Assembly (NCBI RefSeq): GCF_003944715.1
Contig: NZ_RWIT01000003.1
Span: 62,001 to 126,000, forward strand
From: Hymenobacter rigui
GTDB lineage: Bacteria; Bacteroidota; Bacteroidia; Cytophagales; Hymenobacteraceae
Reading direction: 5' to 3'
Length of the DNA: 64,000 bases
Shown here: piece by piece, positions 15,981 to 23,563 of the stretch
Layout of the letters: each line of letters opens with the position of its first letter
How positions within the stretch are numbered: position 1 is the first letter of the stretch
Notes under the pieces: generated by a model
Seen by the model: only the letters and a program-made list of their open reading frames with translations
The model's database searches: none
What the model was told of the DNA's origin: nothing
Translations under genes and position numbers: made by a program

Positions 15981-16217
15981 TTATTCTATGTTATTGGTAG
16001 TGACAGCGGGAGCTGTGGCTTGCCAGAAGGAAGAACCTCCGCCCCTGATCTTTCGCTTGACAGCCGTGGAATTCTGGAAGAACGACGCCGTGTGTACCGA
16101 AACCCGCCACGCCGGCTGGGTAGCCTTGGTATTAGAAGAGGGTAACAGCGTCTGTTGATTCAGCTTGCCAACTACTATCAGCGAAATCATGAGCGTAAAA
16201 CGTAACAAAGATTTCAT
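15981..16217 (-). CDS. Small secreted peptide, 78 aa, unknown
   Basis: Starts MKSLLRFTLMISLIVVGK, a basic-hydrophobic signal sequence, followed by a Ser/Thr/Gln-rich tail (TASFFQNSTAVKRKIRGGG). No family recognised. A canonical intrinsic terminator begins nine bases after its stop, strong positional support for expression. An overlapping plus-strand frame exists but has no comparable support. Confidence 0.55.
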   Translation of the reverse strand: MKSLLRFTLMISLIVVGKLNQQTLLPSSNTKATQPAWRVSVHTASFFQNSTAVKRKIRGGGSSFWQATAPAVTTNNIE

Positions 16218-16643
16218 AGGGCACTACCGGTTTTTAAGAAGTTCCGGAGGTTTGCAAATTTCAGACCAATAGTCCTTAATTCCTAAACCTTCCTAAAGAG
16301 ATACAAAAAGAACAACGAAAAGGCCTTTACAACCACCCATTAGGAACCACTGACAAAAGCAGATACGAATACAAAATATTCAAAATATTCATTTTTCTTT
16401 ATCTGGTATTCAGATGTCTGCTTCCATGCAGGAAAACCTCTCAGGTAACTTCTACGCTACAAAGAACGCCTGCATACCTTACTTTATACACCCGTTTGGT
16501 GTTAAGAAAGCATGAAGTATAGGCTTGAAGCCTCCTAACTTGTTGTAAAGCGGTGGGTGTACGGAGTGCGCCCGAAGTTGGATACCTTTGGAGAGTACAT
16601 TTTTTTAGTTTTTGCTGTTTCGTTCACCTAACTGTCTTTATCT
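16218..16643. other. A+T-rich intergenic stretch with one promoter box
   Basis: About 425 bases, clearly A+T-richer than the surroundings, with no convincing reading frame. A TACCTTTG box (perfect -7 match) at 16583-16590 lies about 55 bases before the gene at 16644. The rest may hold regulatory sites or a small RNA, but nothing specific is visible. Confidence 0.45.
16583..16590 (+). promoter_or_regulatory. -7 promoter box for the gene at 16644
   Basis: TACCTTTG, exact match to TAnnTTTG, about 55 bases before the GTG start; no clear -33 element. Confidence 0.4.
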
Positions 16644-18092
16644 GTGCGTTTTTCTTTTTTGCTCACCGCCGGTCTGTCTGCCAGTCTGCTGTTTACCGCT
16701 ACTACTATGACTATAGCGCAGCGGGTGAAGTCGGCTGCGTTCAGCTACCTGCCAGAGCAGACAGAGGACCGCTATAACCAGCGGGTGGCCAGCAAAACCC
16801 TGCCAATAGCGACTGGTGGCTTTGTGATTCTGGCCCACAAATCGGCGACGGAATACGCCGTGGAGCGCTATGATGCTGACCTGAAGCGCCTGTGGAGCAC
16901 TTCTCTGCCGCTGGCGGCCGGGGAGAGTATTGACGGATTTACGCGCAGCGGCGCGCAGGTGCTGGTGGTTGTGCATCAGGGCGGCCCGTCTCAGCAACTA
17001 CTCGGCTACACGCTGGATTTGGCTTCGGGCCAGAAGGCACCGGCGAAAAAGCTCCTGGAAGCAGGCTCGCGCGACCGGCGCCCCGGCGCGACTTTTTCTC
17101 CCGACGGCACCAAGCTGATTGTGTGGCGCTACCTCACGCAGGGTGCCCAAATCAAAGCCATCAGCGCCAGCATTTACGATGAAAAGCTCACCAAAATCAA
17201 GGACCGCACCTATGATTTTCACGACCAGGGCGGCTTTTTCTCCAGCACCGTACACGTGGGTAACGACGGCTCGCAGTATGTGACGCTGGTAGGTGATGAA
17301 ATGAAAAAGCTCACCGTGCGCCGCTACCGCAACGACTCGCCCGATGTGAAGGTGATGTCGGTATCGGTAGGTGGTACGTTTGGTGGCAAAGTGGTGAATG
17401 TGTTTGACACGCGCTTTCGCCTGCTGCCTGATAATACGCTGTACGCCGCCGCCATCTGCAACGAACGGGAAACGGGTGTATACTACAGCCTGAAGATGGT
17501 GAAGTTTGATTTCTCGGCCGAAGGCGACATGAAATTTGCCCCCGAGTTCAAGTTCACGCCCGAGTATCTGGCTGAAGTCAACAAGGCAAACGGCAGCGCG
17601 GCCAAGCGCCTCGAAGACGTGTACCTCACCGACCTGCTGCTCACCGACGATAAGCAGCTAGTGGTGGCGGCCGAGAAGAAGTACGAGGAAGGCGGCGACG
17701 ACTCGCCCGGCCACACCCGCGAGCTGCACCTGTTCGGCTACAACGAGTTCCAGTCGCCTACTTGGCACAGCATCATCGGCAAGGACCAGGTAGCCCCCGC
17801 CACCGAAGGCTACAGCAGCATTGGCTACCGGGCGGCCGTGTTTGGGCCCGAGGTGCAGATGGTAACCTGGGAGAAGCTCAAGAACAAGTCAGACCTGTAC
17901 CTGCGCCGCGTGAACGTGCAGACGGGCGTGGTATCGGAGCCAAAAGGCCTGGGCCTGAACGTGGCCTCGGACCAGAACCCGTCCTATGTAAAGGATTTTA
18001 CGGCCTGGCTCGATGCCAAAACCCTCATCGGCGTAAGCCGCCCCAGCAAAAAATCAGCAGCCCTCATGCTGAATAAGATTGTGGTTAAATAA
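16644..18092 (+). CDS. Secreted propeller-like protein of unknown function
   Basis: 482 residues from a GTG start. A signal peptide (LLTAGLSASLLFTATTMTIAQ) is followed by repeated strand-turn units typical of beta-propellers: FVILAHKSATEYAVERYDAD, PGATFSPDGTKLIVWRY and NDGSQYVTLVGDEMKKLTVR. The FSPDGTKL motif resembles WD40/TolB-like blades. It is probably periplasmic or surface-exposed. No enzyme motif recognised. Transcribed alone, ending at a strong bidirectional terminator shared with the convergent glutamate dehydrogenase. Confidence 0.75.
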   Translation: MRFSFLLTAGLSASLLFTATTMTIAQRVKSAAFSYLPEQTEDRYNQRVASKTLPIATGGFVILAHKSATEYAVERYDADLKRLWSTSLPLAAGESIDGFTRSGAQVLVVVHQGGPSQQLLGYTLDLASGQKAPAKKLLEAGSRDRRPGATFSPDGTKLIVWRYLTQGAQIKAISASIYDEKLTKIKDRTYDFHDQGGFFSSTVHVGNDGSQYVTLVGDEMKKLTVRRYRNDSPDVKVMSVSVGGTFGGKVVNVFDTRFRLLPDNTLYAAAICNERETGVYYSLKMVKFDFSAEGDMKFAPEFKFTPEYLAEVNKANGSAAKRLEDVYLTDLLLTDDKQLVVAAEKKYEEGGDDSPGHTRELHLFGYNEFQSPTWHSIIGKDQVAPATEGYSSIGYRAAVFGPEVQMVTWEKLKNKSDLYLRRVNVQTGVVSEPKGLGLNVASDQNPSYVKDFTAWLDAKTLIGVSRPSKKSAALMLNKIVVK

Positions 18093-18095
18093 ATC

Positions 18096-18130
18096 ACAGA
18101 TGGTGCAGATGGCACTGATGCCGCAGATCT
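18096..18130 (+). repeat. Word-type intergenic repeat
   Basis: Directly after the stop codon, CAGATG/CTGATG-like words recur (CAGATGGTGCAGATGGCAC, then TGATGCCGCAGATC) at roughly 9-base spacing, a style of tail repeat similar to the AATCCG repeats at 19985-20022. Confidence 0.4.
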
Positions 18131-18139
18131 GTTCTAATG

Positions 18140-18175
18140 AAAAAGCCGCTTCTGATTCTTCAGAAGCGGCTTTTT
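18140..18175. terminator. Bidirectional terminator
   Basis: Perfect 16-base stem (18140-18155 with 18160-18175), 4-base loop, A/T runs on both sides. It serves the plus-strand propeller gene and the minus-strand glutamate dehydrogenase. Confidence 0.85.
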
Positions 18176-18198
18176 CGTGGGCGGATATCCGCCTTGGC

Positions 18199-19623
18199 TT
18201 ACGGGAAGATGCCGAGGGACTGGTAGCTGACGCCGATTTTCTCGATGGCGCTGTAGAAGGCGGCGGTGCGCAGATCGGTGATGCCTTCCACGTCGTCCAT
18301 CACTTTGCGGATGGACTGGTAGGCGGTAATCATGGTATCCTCGAGGCCGGAGTGCACCAGGTCGATTTCGTCGGCACCGTGCACGATGAGCTGGCGCTCC
18401 TGGGGGCTGATGGTTTTGCCGGTGGTGCGCTCAATGGTTTCCACCAGCCGGCGCATGGCACCTTCCTCGGCCCGCTTGCCCATGCGCCCGAAGCGCACGT
18501 TCGACAGGTTTTTCAGCCACTCGAAGTACGATACCGTCACGCCGCCGGCATTCAGGTAAAGGTCGGGCAGAATGATTACGCCCTTGGCCAGTAGAATTTG
18601 CTCGGCGGCCTGAGTAGTGGGCCCATTGGCGCCTTCGGCAATGATTTTGGCCTTAATCCGGTCGGCGTTGCCTTCATGGATCTGGTTTTCCAGGGCGGCC
18701 GGAATCAGCACGTCGCACTCCCGCTCTAGCAAATCCAGCGACTCAGCTACGTCCTCAGCCCCGGCAAAGCCCAGCACCGAGCCCGTTTGCTGACGGTGCT
18801 GGAACAGGGCTTCCACATCGAGGCCGGCTTCGCTGAACACGCCGCCTTCCCGCTCGGCAATACCCACGATGAGGGCACCGGCTTCCTGGCAGAACTTGGC
18901 CGCGTAGTAACCCACGTTGCCCAGCCCCTGCACGATGATGCGTTTGCCGGCCACGCCGCTGCTCAGGCCCACTTTGGCCAGCATCGGCTCGTCCAGCAGC
19001 AGCTCGCGCAGGCCGTAGAACACCCCCAGGCCCGTGGCCTCGGTCCGCCCCCGGATGCCCCCCTGCCCGACCGGCTTGCCGGTTACGCAGCCCAGGGCGT
19101 TGGTGTCGCCGTATTTGAAGGTTTGGTAGGTATCGGCAATCCAGGCCATTTCGCGGCTGCCGGTGCCGTAGTCGGGGGCCGGCACGTCCATGCCGGGGCC
19201 GATGAGGTTCTTTTTGATCAGCTCCGTGGCGTAGCGCCGCGTCACGCGCTCCAGGATGTTGACGGGCGTGGTGCGCGGGTTGATTTTCACGCCACCTTTC
19301 GCGCCGCCGAAGGGCACGTCCACCAGGGCACACTTGAACGTCATCAGGGTTGCCAGGGCCATTACCTCCTCCTCATCCACGTACACGCTGTAGCGGATGC
19401 CGCCCTTGCTGGGCAGCTTGTGGTGGCTGTGCTGCACCCGGATGCCCTCAAACACCTGCACGTGGCCGTCCACTTCTACCGGGAAGTTGACCTTGTAGAT
19501 GCTGTTGCAGGCCCGGATTTGGGCGATGATGCCGGGGTCGAGCTTGGAGAAGCTGGCCGCGTGGTCGTAAAACCGCAGCACGCTCTCGTAAAAGTCTTTA
19601 CCCTGTACCTGTTCGTTGGCCAT
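18199..19623 (-). CDS. Glu/Leu/Phe/Val dehydrogenase (glutamate dehydrogenase)
   Basis: 474 residues. The substrate half has the conserved lysines in [10 protein letters not shown] and [20 protein letters not shown], then [18 protein letters not shown]. The Rossmann half has [20 protein letters not shown] and the later [20 protein letters not shown]. It oxidatively deaminates glutamate to 2-oxoglutarate and ammonia, or the reverse, linking nitrogen and carbon metabolism; the coenzyme cannot be settled by eye. Transcribed alone, though neighbouring the fatty-acid degradation genes, so both may belong to a catabolic phase. Confidence 0.93.
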   Translation of the reverse strand: MANEQVQGKDFYESVLRFYDHAASFSKLDPGIIAQIRACNSIYKVNFPVEVDGHVQVFEGIRVQHSHHKLPSKGGIRYSVYVDEEEVMALATLMTFKCALVDVPFGGAKGGVKINPRTTPVNILERVTRRYATELIKKNLIGPGMDVPAPDYGTGSREMAWIADTYQTFKYGDTNALGCVTGKPVGQGGIRGRTEATGLGVFYGLRELLLDEPMLAKVGLSSGVAGKRIIVQGLGNVGYYAAKFCQEAGALIVGIAEREGGVFSEAGLDVEALFQHRQQTGSVLGFAGAEDVAESLDLLERECDVLIPAALENQIHEGNADRIKAKIIAEGANGPTTQAAEQILLAKGVIILPDLYLNAGGVTVSYFEWLKNLSNVRFGRMGKRAEEGAMRRLVETIERTTGKTISPQERQLIVHGADEIDLVHSGLEDTMITAYQSIRKVMDDVEGITDLRTAAFYSAIEKIGVSYQSLGIFP

Positions 19624-19703
19624 AGCTGGAGGGAGTTGAAGGTGGGAGATGTATCAGCAAACGGCGGCCCGGCCGTCGGCGTTGTGCTGAGTCGTGTTTT
19701 TCA

Positions 19704-19843
19704 GGCCGCCAGAACGATGTAGAGACGCGACACTTCGCGTCTCGGCGTTGAACGACCAGAGTCCTACCATCTATGCAGCGACTACAGCAACCTCAGCAAC
19801 GACGCGACGCGAAGTGGCGCGTCTCTACACCGTTCTGGCGGCC
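19704..19843. repeat. GTAGAGACGC inverted-repeat element, copy 1
   Basis: Arms 19704-19750 and 19797-19843 (47 bases each) are complementary with about five mismatches. Core words are AGAACG, GTAGAGACGC, CTTCGCGTCTC and GGCGTTG. Same layout as copy 2 at 22004-22115, but with a longer and more diverged arm. Lies upstream of gdh in a 400-base gap with no gene. Confidence 0.85.
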
Positions 19844-19984
19844 CCACCCAGATTTCTCCCCTCTGTCGGAATGACAACCGGCCAAAAACGCAGCAAGCCG
19901 CCCCCGAAACGGGAGCGGCTTGCGGTTTCTCAGATTCTCATCGGCTTCACGACCCGCAGAAAGCGCCTGCCAGCACCGTCTACA

Positions 19985-20022
19985 AAATCCGTGAAATCCG
20001 ATGAATCCGGCTAAATCCGTGA
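19985..20022. repeat. Four-fold AATCCG word repeat
   Basis: AATCCG occurs four times at 9-12 base spacing directly after the fadE stop codon, reading like a short degenerate tandem repeat. Confidence 0.5.
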
Positions 20023-20023
20023 T

Positions 20024-21811
20024 TTAGTAGGCGTACTCGTTGGCGGCAATCAGCTTGTCGGCGATGCGACGACGAGCTTCCTTGGCGTTGTAGAGGTCGG
20101 CTTTGGTGAAGCGCTTCAGGCCCATGGCCAGCAGGCGCTGCTCGTCGCCCTCGGTCATGGTGCCGATGGCGTCTTTGCCGAACTTGTTCACCTGGTCCAC
20201 GGTGTCGTAGAGGTACACGCGGGCAATGTCGATTTGCGTCGAAACAGCCTCTTCGCCTTTGGCGGCGGCTTCTTTCTCCACGCGCAGCAGGGTGCTCTCG
20301 GCGGTGTACACCTTGATGGCCATGTCGGCAATGTTCATCAGCACTTCCTGCTCTTTGGCGAGCGAGTTCATGTACTTCTGCACGGCCGTACCGGCTACCA
20401 TCAGAATAGCCTTTTTCAGCTTGGCAATGGTCTTTTTCTCGGCGGCGAACAGGCCGGTTTCTTCTTCCAGGTTGAAGTCCGGAATAGCCATCAGCTCCTG
20501 CTGCACGGCCTGGGCCGGGCCCATCAGGTCCAGCTCGCCTTTCAGACCCTTCTTCAGGATCATGTCCACGAGCAGCATGCGGTTGATTTCGTTGGTGCCC
20601 TCGAAGATGCGGTTGATGCGCGAATCCCGGTAAGCGCGGTCCATCGGGTAGTCGGCCGAGAAGCCGTAGCCGCCGTAGATCTGCACGCCTTCGTCCACCA
20701 CGTAATCAAGCACTTCCGAGCCTTCTACTTTCAGCAGGGCGCACTCCACGGCAAACTCGCGGGCGGCACCCAACAGGGCCTCGTTGTGGCTCTGGCCTTT
20801 GCTGAGCAGCTCCTGCTCCATGCGGTAGATGTCCATGCCGGCGCGGTAAATAGCCGATTCTACGGCGTAGATACGCACGGCCTGCTGGGCCAGCTTGTAC
20901 TTGATAGCGCCGAACTTGCTGATGGGCAGCTTAAACTGCACCCGCTCGTTGGCATATTTCACGCTCAGCGTGGAAGCCATTTTGGTAGCACCCAGGCAAG
21001 CGGCAGCCAGCTTGATGCGGCCGATGTTCAGGATGTTGAAGGCAATGAGGTGGCCTTTGCCAATCTCGCCCAGCACCGCCGATTTCGGCACTTTCACGTC
21101 GGACAGGAACACCTGGCGGGTCGAGGAACCCTTGATGCCCATCTTGTGCTCCTCGTTGCCGAGGCTCAGGCCGGGCGTTTCTTTCTCCACGATGAAGCCG
21201 GTGAACTTGTCACCATCCACCTGGGCAAACACAATGAATACGTCGGCGAAACCACCGTTCGTAATCCACATTTTCTGGCCGTTAAGCACGTAATGCTCGC
21301 CGTCCTCGGTGGGCATGGCTTTGGTTTTGGCGCCCAGGGCGTCAGAACCGGAGCCGGGCTCAGTGAGGCAGTAGGCACCCATCAGCTCGCCGTTGGTGAG
21401 GCCGGGCAGGTACTTGGCTTTCTGCTCCTCGTTGCCGAAGTACAGAATAGGCAGCATGGCAATACCGGTGTGGGCCGCGAAAGCCACCGGGAACGAGTGG
21501 CCACCACCCACACCCTCGGTCACGCGCAGCGACGTGGGGAAGTCCATGTCCAGTCCGCCGTACTGCTCGGGAATGCTCACGCCGAACAGGCCCAGCTCGC
21601 CGGCCTTTTCCATCAGGTTGCGCATGAGGCCTTCCTCGTGGTTATCGAGGCGCTCCAGCAGCGGCGTCACCTCCTTCTCCACGAAGTCGAGAGCGGTCTG
21701 GTGCATCATGTTCTGCTCCTCCGAAAAATCGGCGGGCGTGAATACGTCCTGGGCGTCGGTTTCCTTGATGATAAACTCGCCGCCTTTCACAAGTTGGTTG
21801 GTTACTTCCAT
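20024..21811 (-). CDS. fadE: Acyl-CoA dehydrogenase, FadE type
   Basis: 595 residues, longer than the usual 380 because of a C-terminal helical extension, as in Bacillus FadE (about 594). N-terminal helices; FAD/substrate strands with GAYCLTEPGSGSDALGAKTK and KMWITNGGFADVF; the core ends QIYGGYGFSADYPMDRAYRD and RINRIFEGTNEINRMLL. The residue before the GGYGF stretch is the usual catalytic region. It performs the first oxidation of beta-oxidation and passes electrons to ETF. It has its own terminator-insulated upstream region with an operator-like sequence shared with marR. Confidence 0.94.
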   Translation of the reverse strand: MEVTNQLVKGGEFIIKETDAQDVFTPADFSEEQNMMHQTALDFVEKEVTPLLERLDNHEEGLMRNLMEKAGELGLFGVSIPEQYGGLDMDFPTSLRVTEGVGGGHSFPVAFAAHTGIAMLPILYFGNEEQKAKYLPGLTNGELMGAYCLTEPGSGSDALGAKTKAMPTEDGEHYVLNGQKMWITNGGFADVFIVFAQVDGDKFTGFIVEKETPGLSLGNEEHKMGIKGSSTRQVFLSDVKVPKSAVLGEIGKGHLIAFNILNIGRIKLAAACLGATKMASTLSVKYANERVQFKLPISKFGAIKYKLAQQAVRIYAVESAIYRAGMDIYRMEQELLSKGQSHNEALLGAAREFAVECALLKVEGSEVLDYVVDEGVQIYGGYGFSADYPMDRAYRDSRINRIFEGTNEINRMLLVDMILKKGLKGELDLMGPAQAVQQELMAIPDFNLEEETGLFAAEKKTIAKLKKAILMVAGTAVQKYMNSLAKEQEVLMNIADMAIKVYTAESTLLRVEKEAAAKGEEAVSTQIDIARVYLYDTVDQVNKFGKDAIGTMTEGDEQRLLAMGLKRFTKADLYNAKEARRRIADKLIAANEYAY

Positions 21812-21921
21812 GACCGGGTGAGGGTTGATGTGGGAAAATTCGAAGTCAAAAAGAAGAGAAACTACTCGGCTTACCTACTATTTACCGGCAAGTAAGCCCC
21901 GTTGTTTTGTCGTACCGAAAG

Positions 21922-21950
21922 ATACAAAAATTTGTTATGCTTGCCGACTA
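21922..21950 (-). promoter_or_regulatory. Operator-like sequence upstream of fadE
   Basis: 29 bases, 25 identical to 26632-26660 upstream of marR, in the same orientation. Shared core on the plus strand: TTGTTATGCTTGC in this copy. About 110 bases before the fadE start. Probable binding site of the MarR regulator encoded at 26129, by inference. Confidence 0.6.
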
Positions 21951-21963
21951 GTTCACGAAAAGA

Positions 21964-21987
21964 AAACCCCAGTTTGATGTGGGGTTT
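21964..21987. terminator. Terminator between fadA and fadE
   Basis: AAACCCCA/TGGGGTTT 8-base stem with 8-base loop and T-rich flanks on both strands. On the minus strand it follows fadA, so fadE probably needs its own promoter. Confidence 0.6.
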
Positions 21988-22003
21988 CTTTTTGCGGTTC
22001 GGC

Positions 22004-22115
22004 AGAACGTGTAGAGACGCAATATTTTGCGTCTCGCCGTTGCTGATGTTGTTCAGATAGCGCAAGACCGGTCGTTCAACGGCGAGACGCAAAATATTGC
22101 GTCTCTACACGTTCT
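22004..22115. repeat. GTAGAGACGC inverted-repeat element, copy 2
   Basis: Perfect 39-base arms (22004-22042 and 22077-22115) around a 34-base loop. Core AGAACGTGTAGAGACGC, then AATATTTTGCGTCTC and GCCGTTG. The same words occur in copy 1 at 19704. Sits in the gap between fadE and fadA. Confidence 0.9.
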
Positions 22116-22206
22116 GACCACGCAGCTTTGGCTTGTGCCGTGAGCGGCTGAGTTTTCCGTCCGAAGCTGGGCTTCGGGCCGCCCACGGCACAAGCTAAAG
22201 CGTGTG

Positions 22207-23385
22207 CTACTTCAGCAGCTCGTAGATGCCGGCTACGCCCTGGCCGCCGCCTACGCAGGCGGTTACCATGCCATACTTCTGGCCCCGGGCGCGCAACTCG
22301 TGGAACAGCTGGATGCTGAGCTTGGCGCCGGAGCAACCCAGTGGGTGACCGAGGGCAATGGCACCACCGTTCACGTTCACTTTGCTCTGGTCCATGTCCA
22401 GCTCACGCATTACGGCCAGGCTCTGGGAGGCGAAGGCCTCGTTCAGCTCAAACAGGTCGATGTCCTGGAGCTTCATACCGGCCTGACGCAGCGCCTTCGG
22501 CACGGCTTTGATGGGGCCCATACCCATGATGCGCGGGTCGATGCCTTCGGTGGCGTAGGTCACCATGCGGGCAATCGGCTCCAGGTTCAGCTCCTTCACC
22601 ATGCGCTCCGACATAACGATGACGAAAGCAGCTCCGTCGGAAGTCTGGGAGGAGTTACCGGCCGTTACCGAGCCGTTGGCGGCAAACACGGGGCGCAGCT
22701 TGCCTAGGGCCTCCATCGACGTATCGGCGCGGGGGCCTTCGTCGGTATCGACTACGAACGAGCGGTTTTTCTTTTTGCCGGTGGCCTGATCGAGGTAGGT
22801 TTCCTCCACGGTTACGGGCACAATCTGCTCCTTGAACTTGCCTTCCTGAATGGCTTTGATGGCCTTCTGGTGCGAGTTGTAAGCAAACTGGTCCTGGTCT
22901 TCGCGGGTGATGCCGTAATCCTGAGCCACGGCTTCGGCGGTGAGGCCCATGCCGAGGTAGTAGTCGGGGTGCTGCTGGGCGAGCTTGTAGTTGGGCACGG
23001 TTTTCCAGCCCACAGTGGGCACCAGGCTCATGCTTTCGGTACCCCCGGCCACGATGCAGTCGGCCATACCGGCGGCAATTTTACCGGCAGCCATGGCAAT
23101 GGTTTCCACGCCGGAGCCGCAGTAGCGGTTCACGATGAGGCCCGACACGTTCATGGGCAAAGCCAGCAACGAAATCAGACGGCCCATCTGCAGGCCCTGC
23201 TCGGCCTCCGGTACGGCGTTGCCCACAATCACGTCGTCGATGCGGGTAGGGTCCAGCTGGGGCACCGAGGCCACCAGGTGCTTGATGACGTCGGCGGCGA
23301 GGTCATCGGGGCGGGTGAAGCGGAAACCGCCACGGTTGGCCTTGCCAACGGCCGTACGGTAACCGGCTACGATATATGCGTTCAT
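22207..23385 (-). CDS. fadA: Acetyl-CoA C-acyltransferase (thiolase) FadA
   Basis: 392 residues, standard thiolase length. Starts [20 protein letters not shown]. The acyl-accepting cysteine is in [14 protein letters not shown], the middle has [15 protein letters not shown], the base histidine is in [17 protein letters not shown] and the second catalytic cysteine in [10 protein letters not shown]. It cleaves 3-ketoacyl-CoA with CoA to release acetyl-CoA. Downstream of the fadN-type gene on the same strand; the 178-base spacer is filled with an inverted repeat. Confidence 0.95.
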   Translation of the reverse strand: MNAYIVAGYRTAVGKANRGGFRFTRPDDLAADVIKHLVASVPQLDPTRIDDVIVGNAVPEAEQGLQMGRLISLLALPMNVSGLIVNRYCGSGVETIAMAAGKIAAGMADCIVAGGTESMSLVPTVGWKTVPNYKLAQQHPDYYLGMGLTAEAVAQDYGITREDQDQFAYNSHQKAIKAIQEGKFKEQIVPVTVEETYLDQATGKKKNRSFVVDTDEGPRADTSMEALGKLRPVFAANGSVTAGNSSQTSDGAAFVIVMSERMVKELNLEPIARMVTYATEGIDPRIMGMGPIKAVPKALRQAGMKLQDIDLFELNEAFASQSLAVMRELDMDQSKVNVNGGAIALGHPLGCSGAKLSIQLFHELRARGQKYGMVTACVGGGQGVAGIYELLK

Positions 23386-23426
23386 GGTTTCAAGTCTAAG
23401 AGAAGGTGGGGAAGTAGAGGTTGACT

Positions 23427-23552
23427 AGCTCCCCTCCTTGGAAAGGAGGGGTTGGGGGTGGTTGACTGGTTGAACGATGGTTAGAGTTAGCTCTAGTATT
23501 GTTCTGGCGTCATTCAACCACCCCTAGCCCCTCCTTTCCAAGGAGGGGAACT
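23427..23552. repeat. CCCCTCC inverted-repeat element
   Basis: Arms 23427-23465 and 23514-23552 (39 bases) are complementary with four mismatches. Each arm also contains its own palindrome CCCCTCCTTGGAAAGGAGGGG in shortened form (CCCCTCC, six bases, GGAGGGG). Resembles a REP-like family widespread in Bacteroidota genomes. Lies between fadN and fadA and could stabilise or attenuate the shared mRNA. Confidence 0.85.
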
Positions 23553-23563
23553 AACTTCTAGCT

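Noticed and set aside
15934..16158. Plus-strand frame of 74 codons over the small secreted peptide
   Set aside because: It starts inside the terminator stem and has no signal or domain; the minus strand has a terminator and a signal peptide.
20234..21895. Long plus-strand open frame (about 550 codons) opposite fadE
   Set aside because: It mirrors fadE codons, is His/Gln/Val-rich with no domain, and high G+C with third-position bias produces such shadows. Similar shadows lie opposite the acyl-CoA ligase (26962-28626), rng (8356-9327) and gdh (18787-19722).
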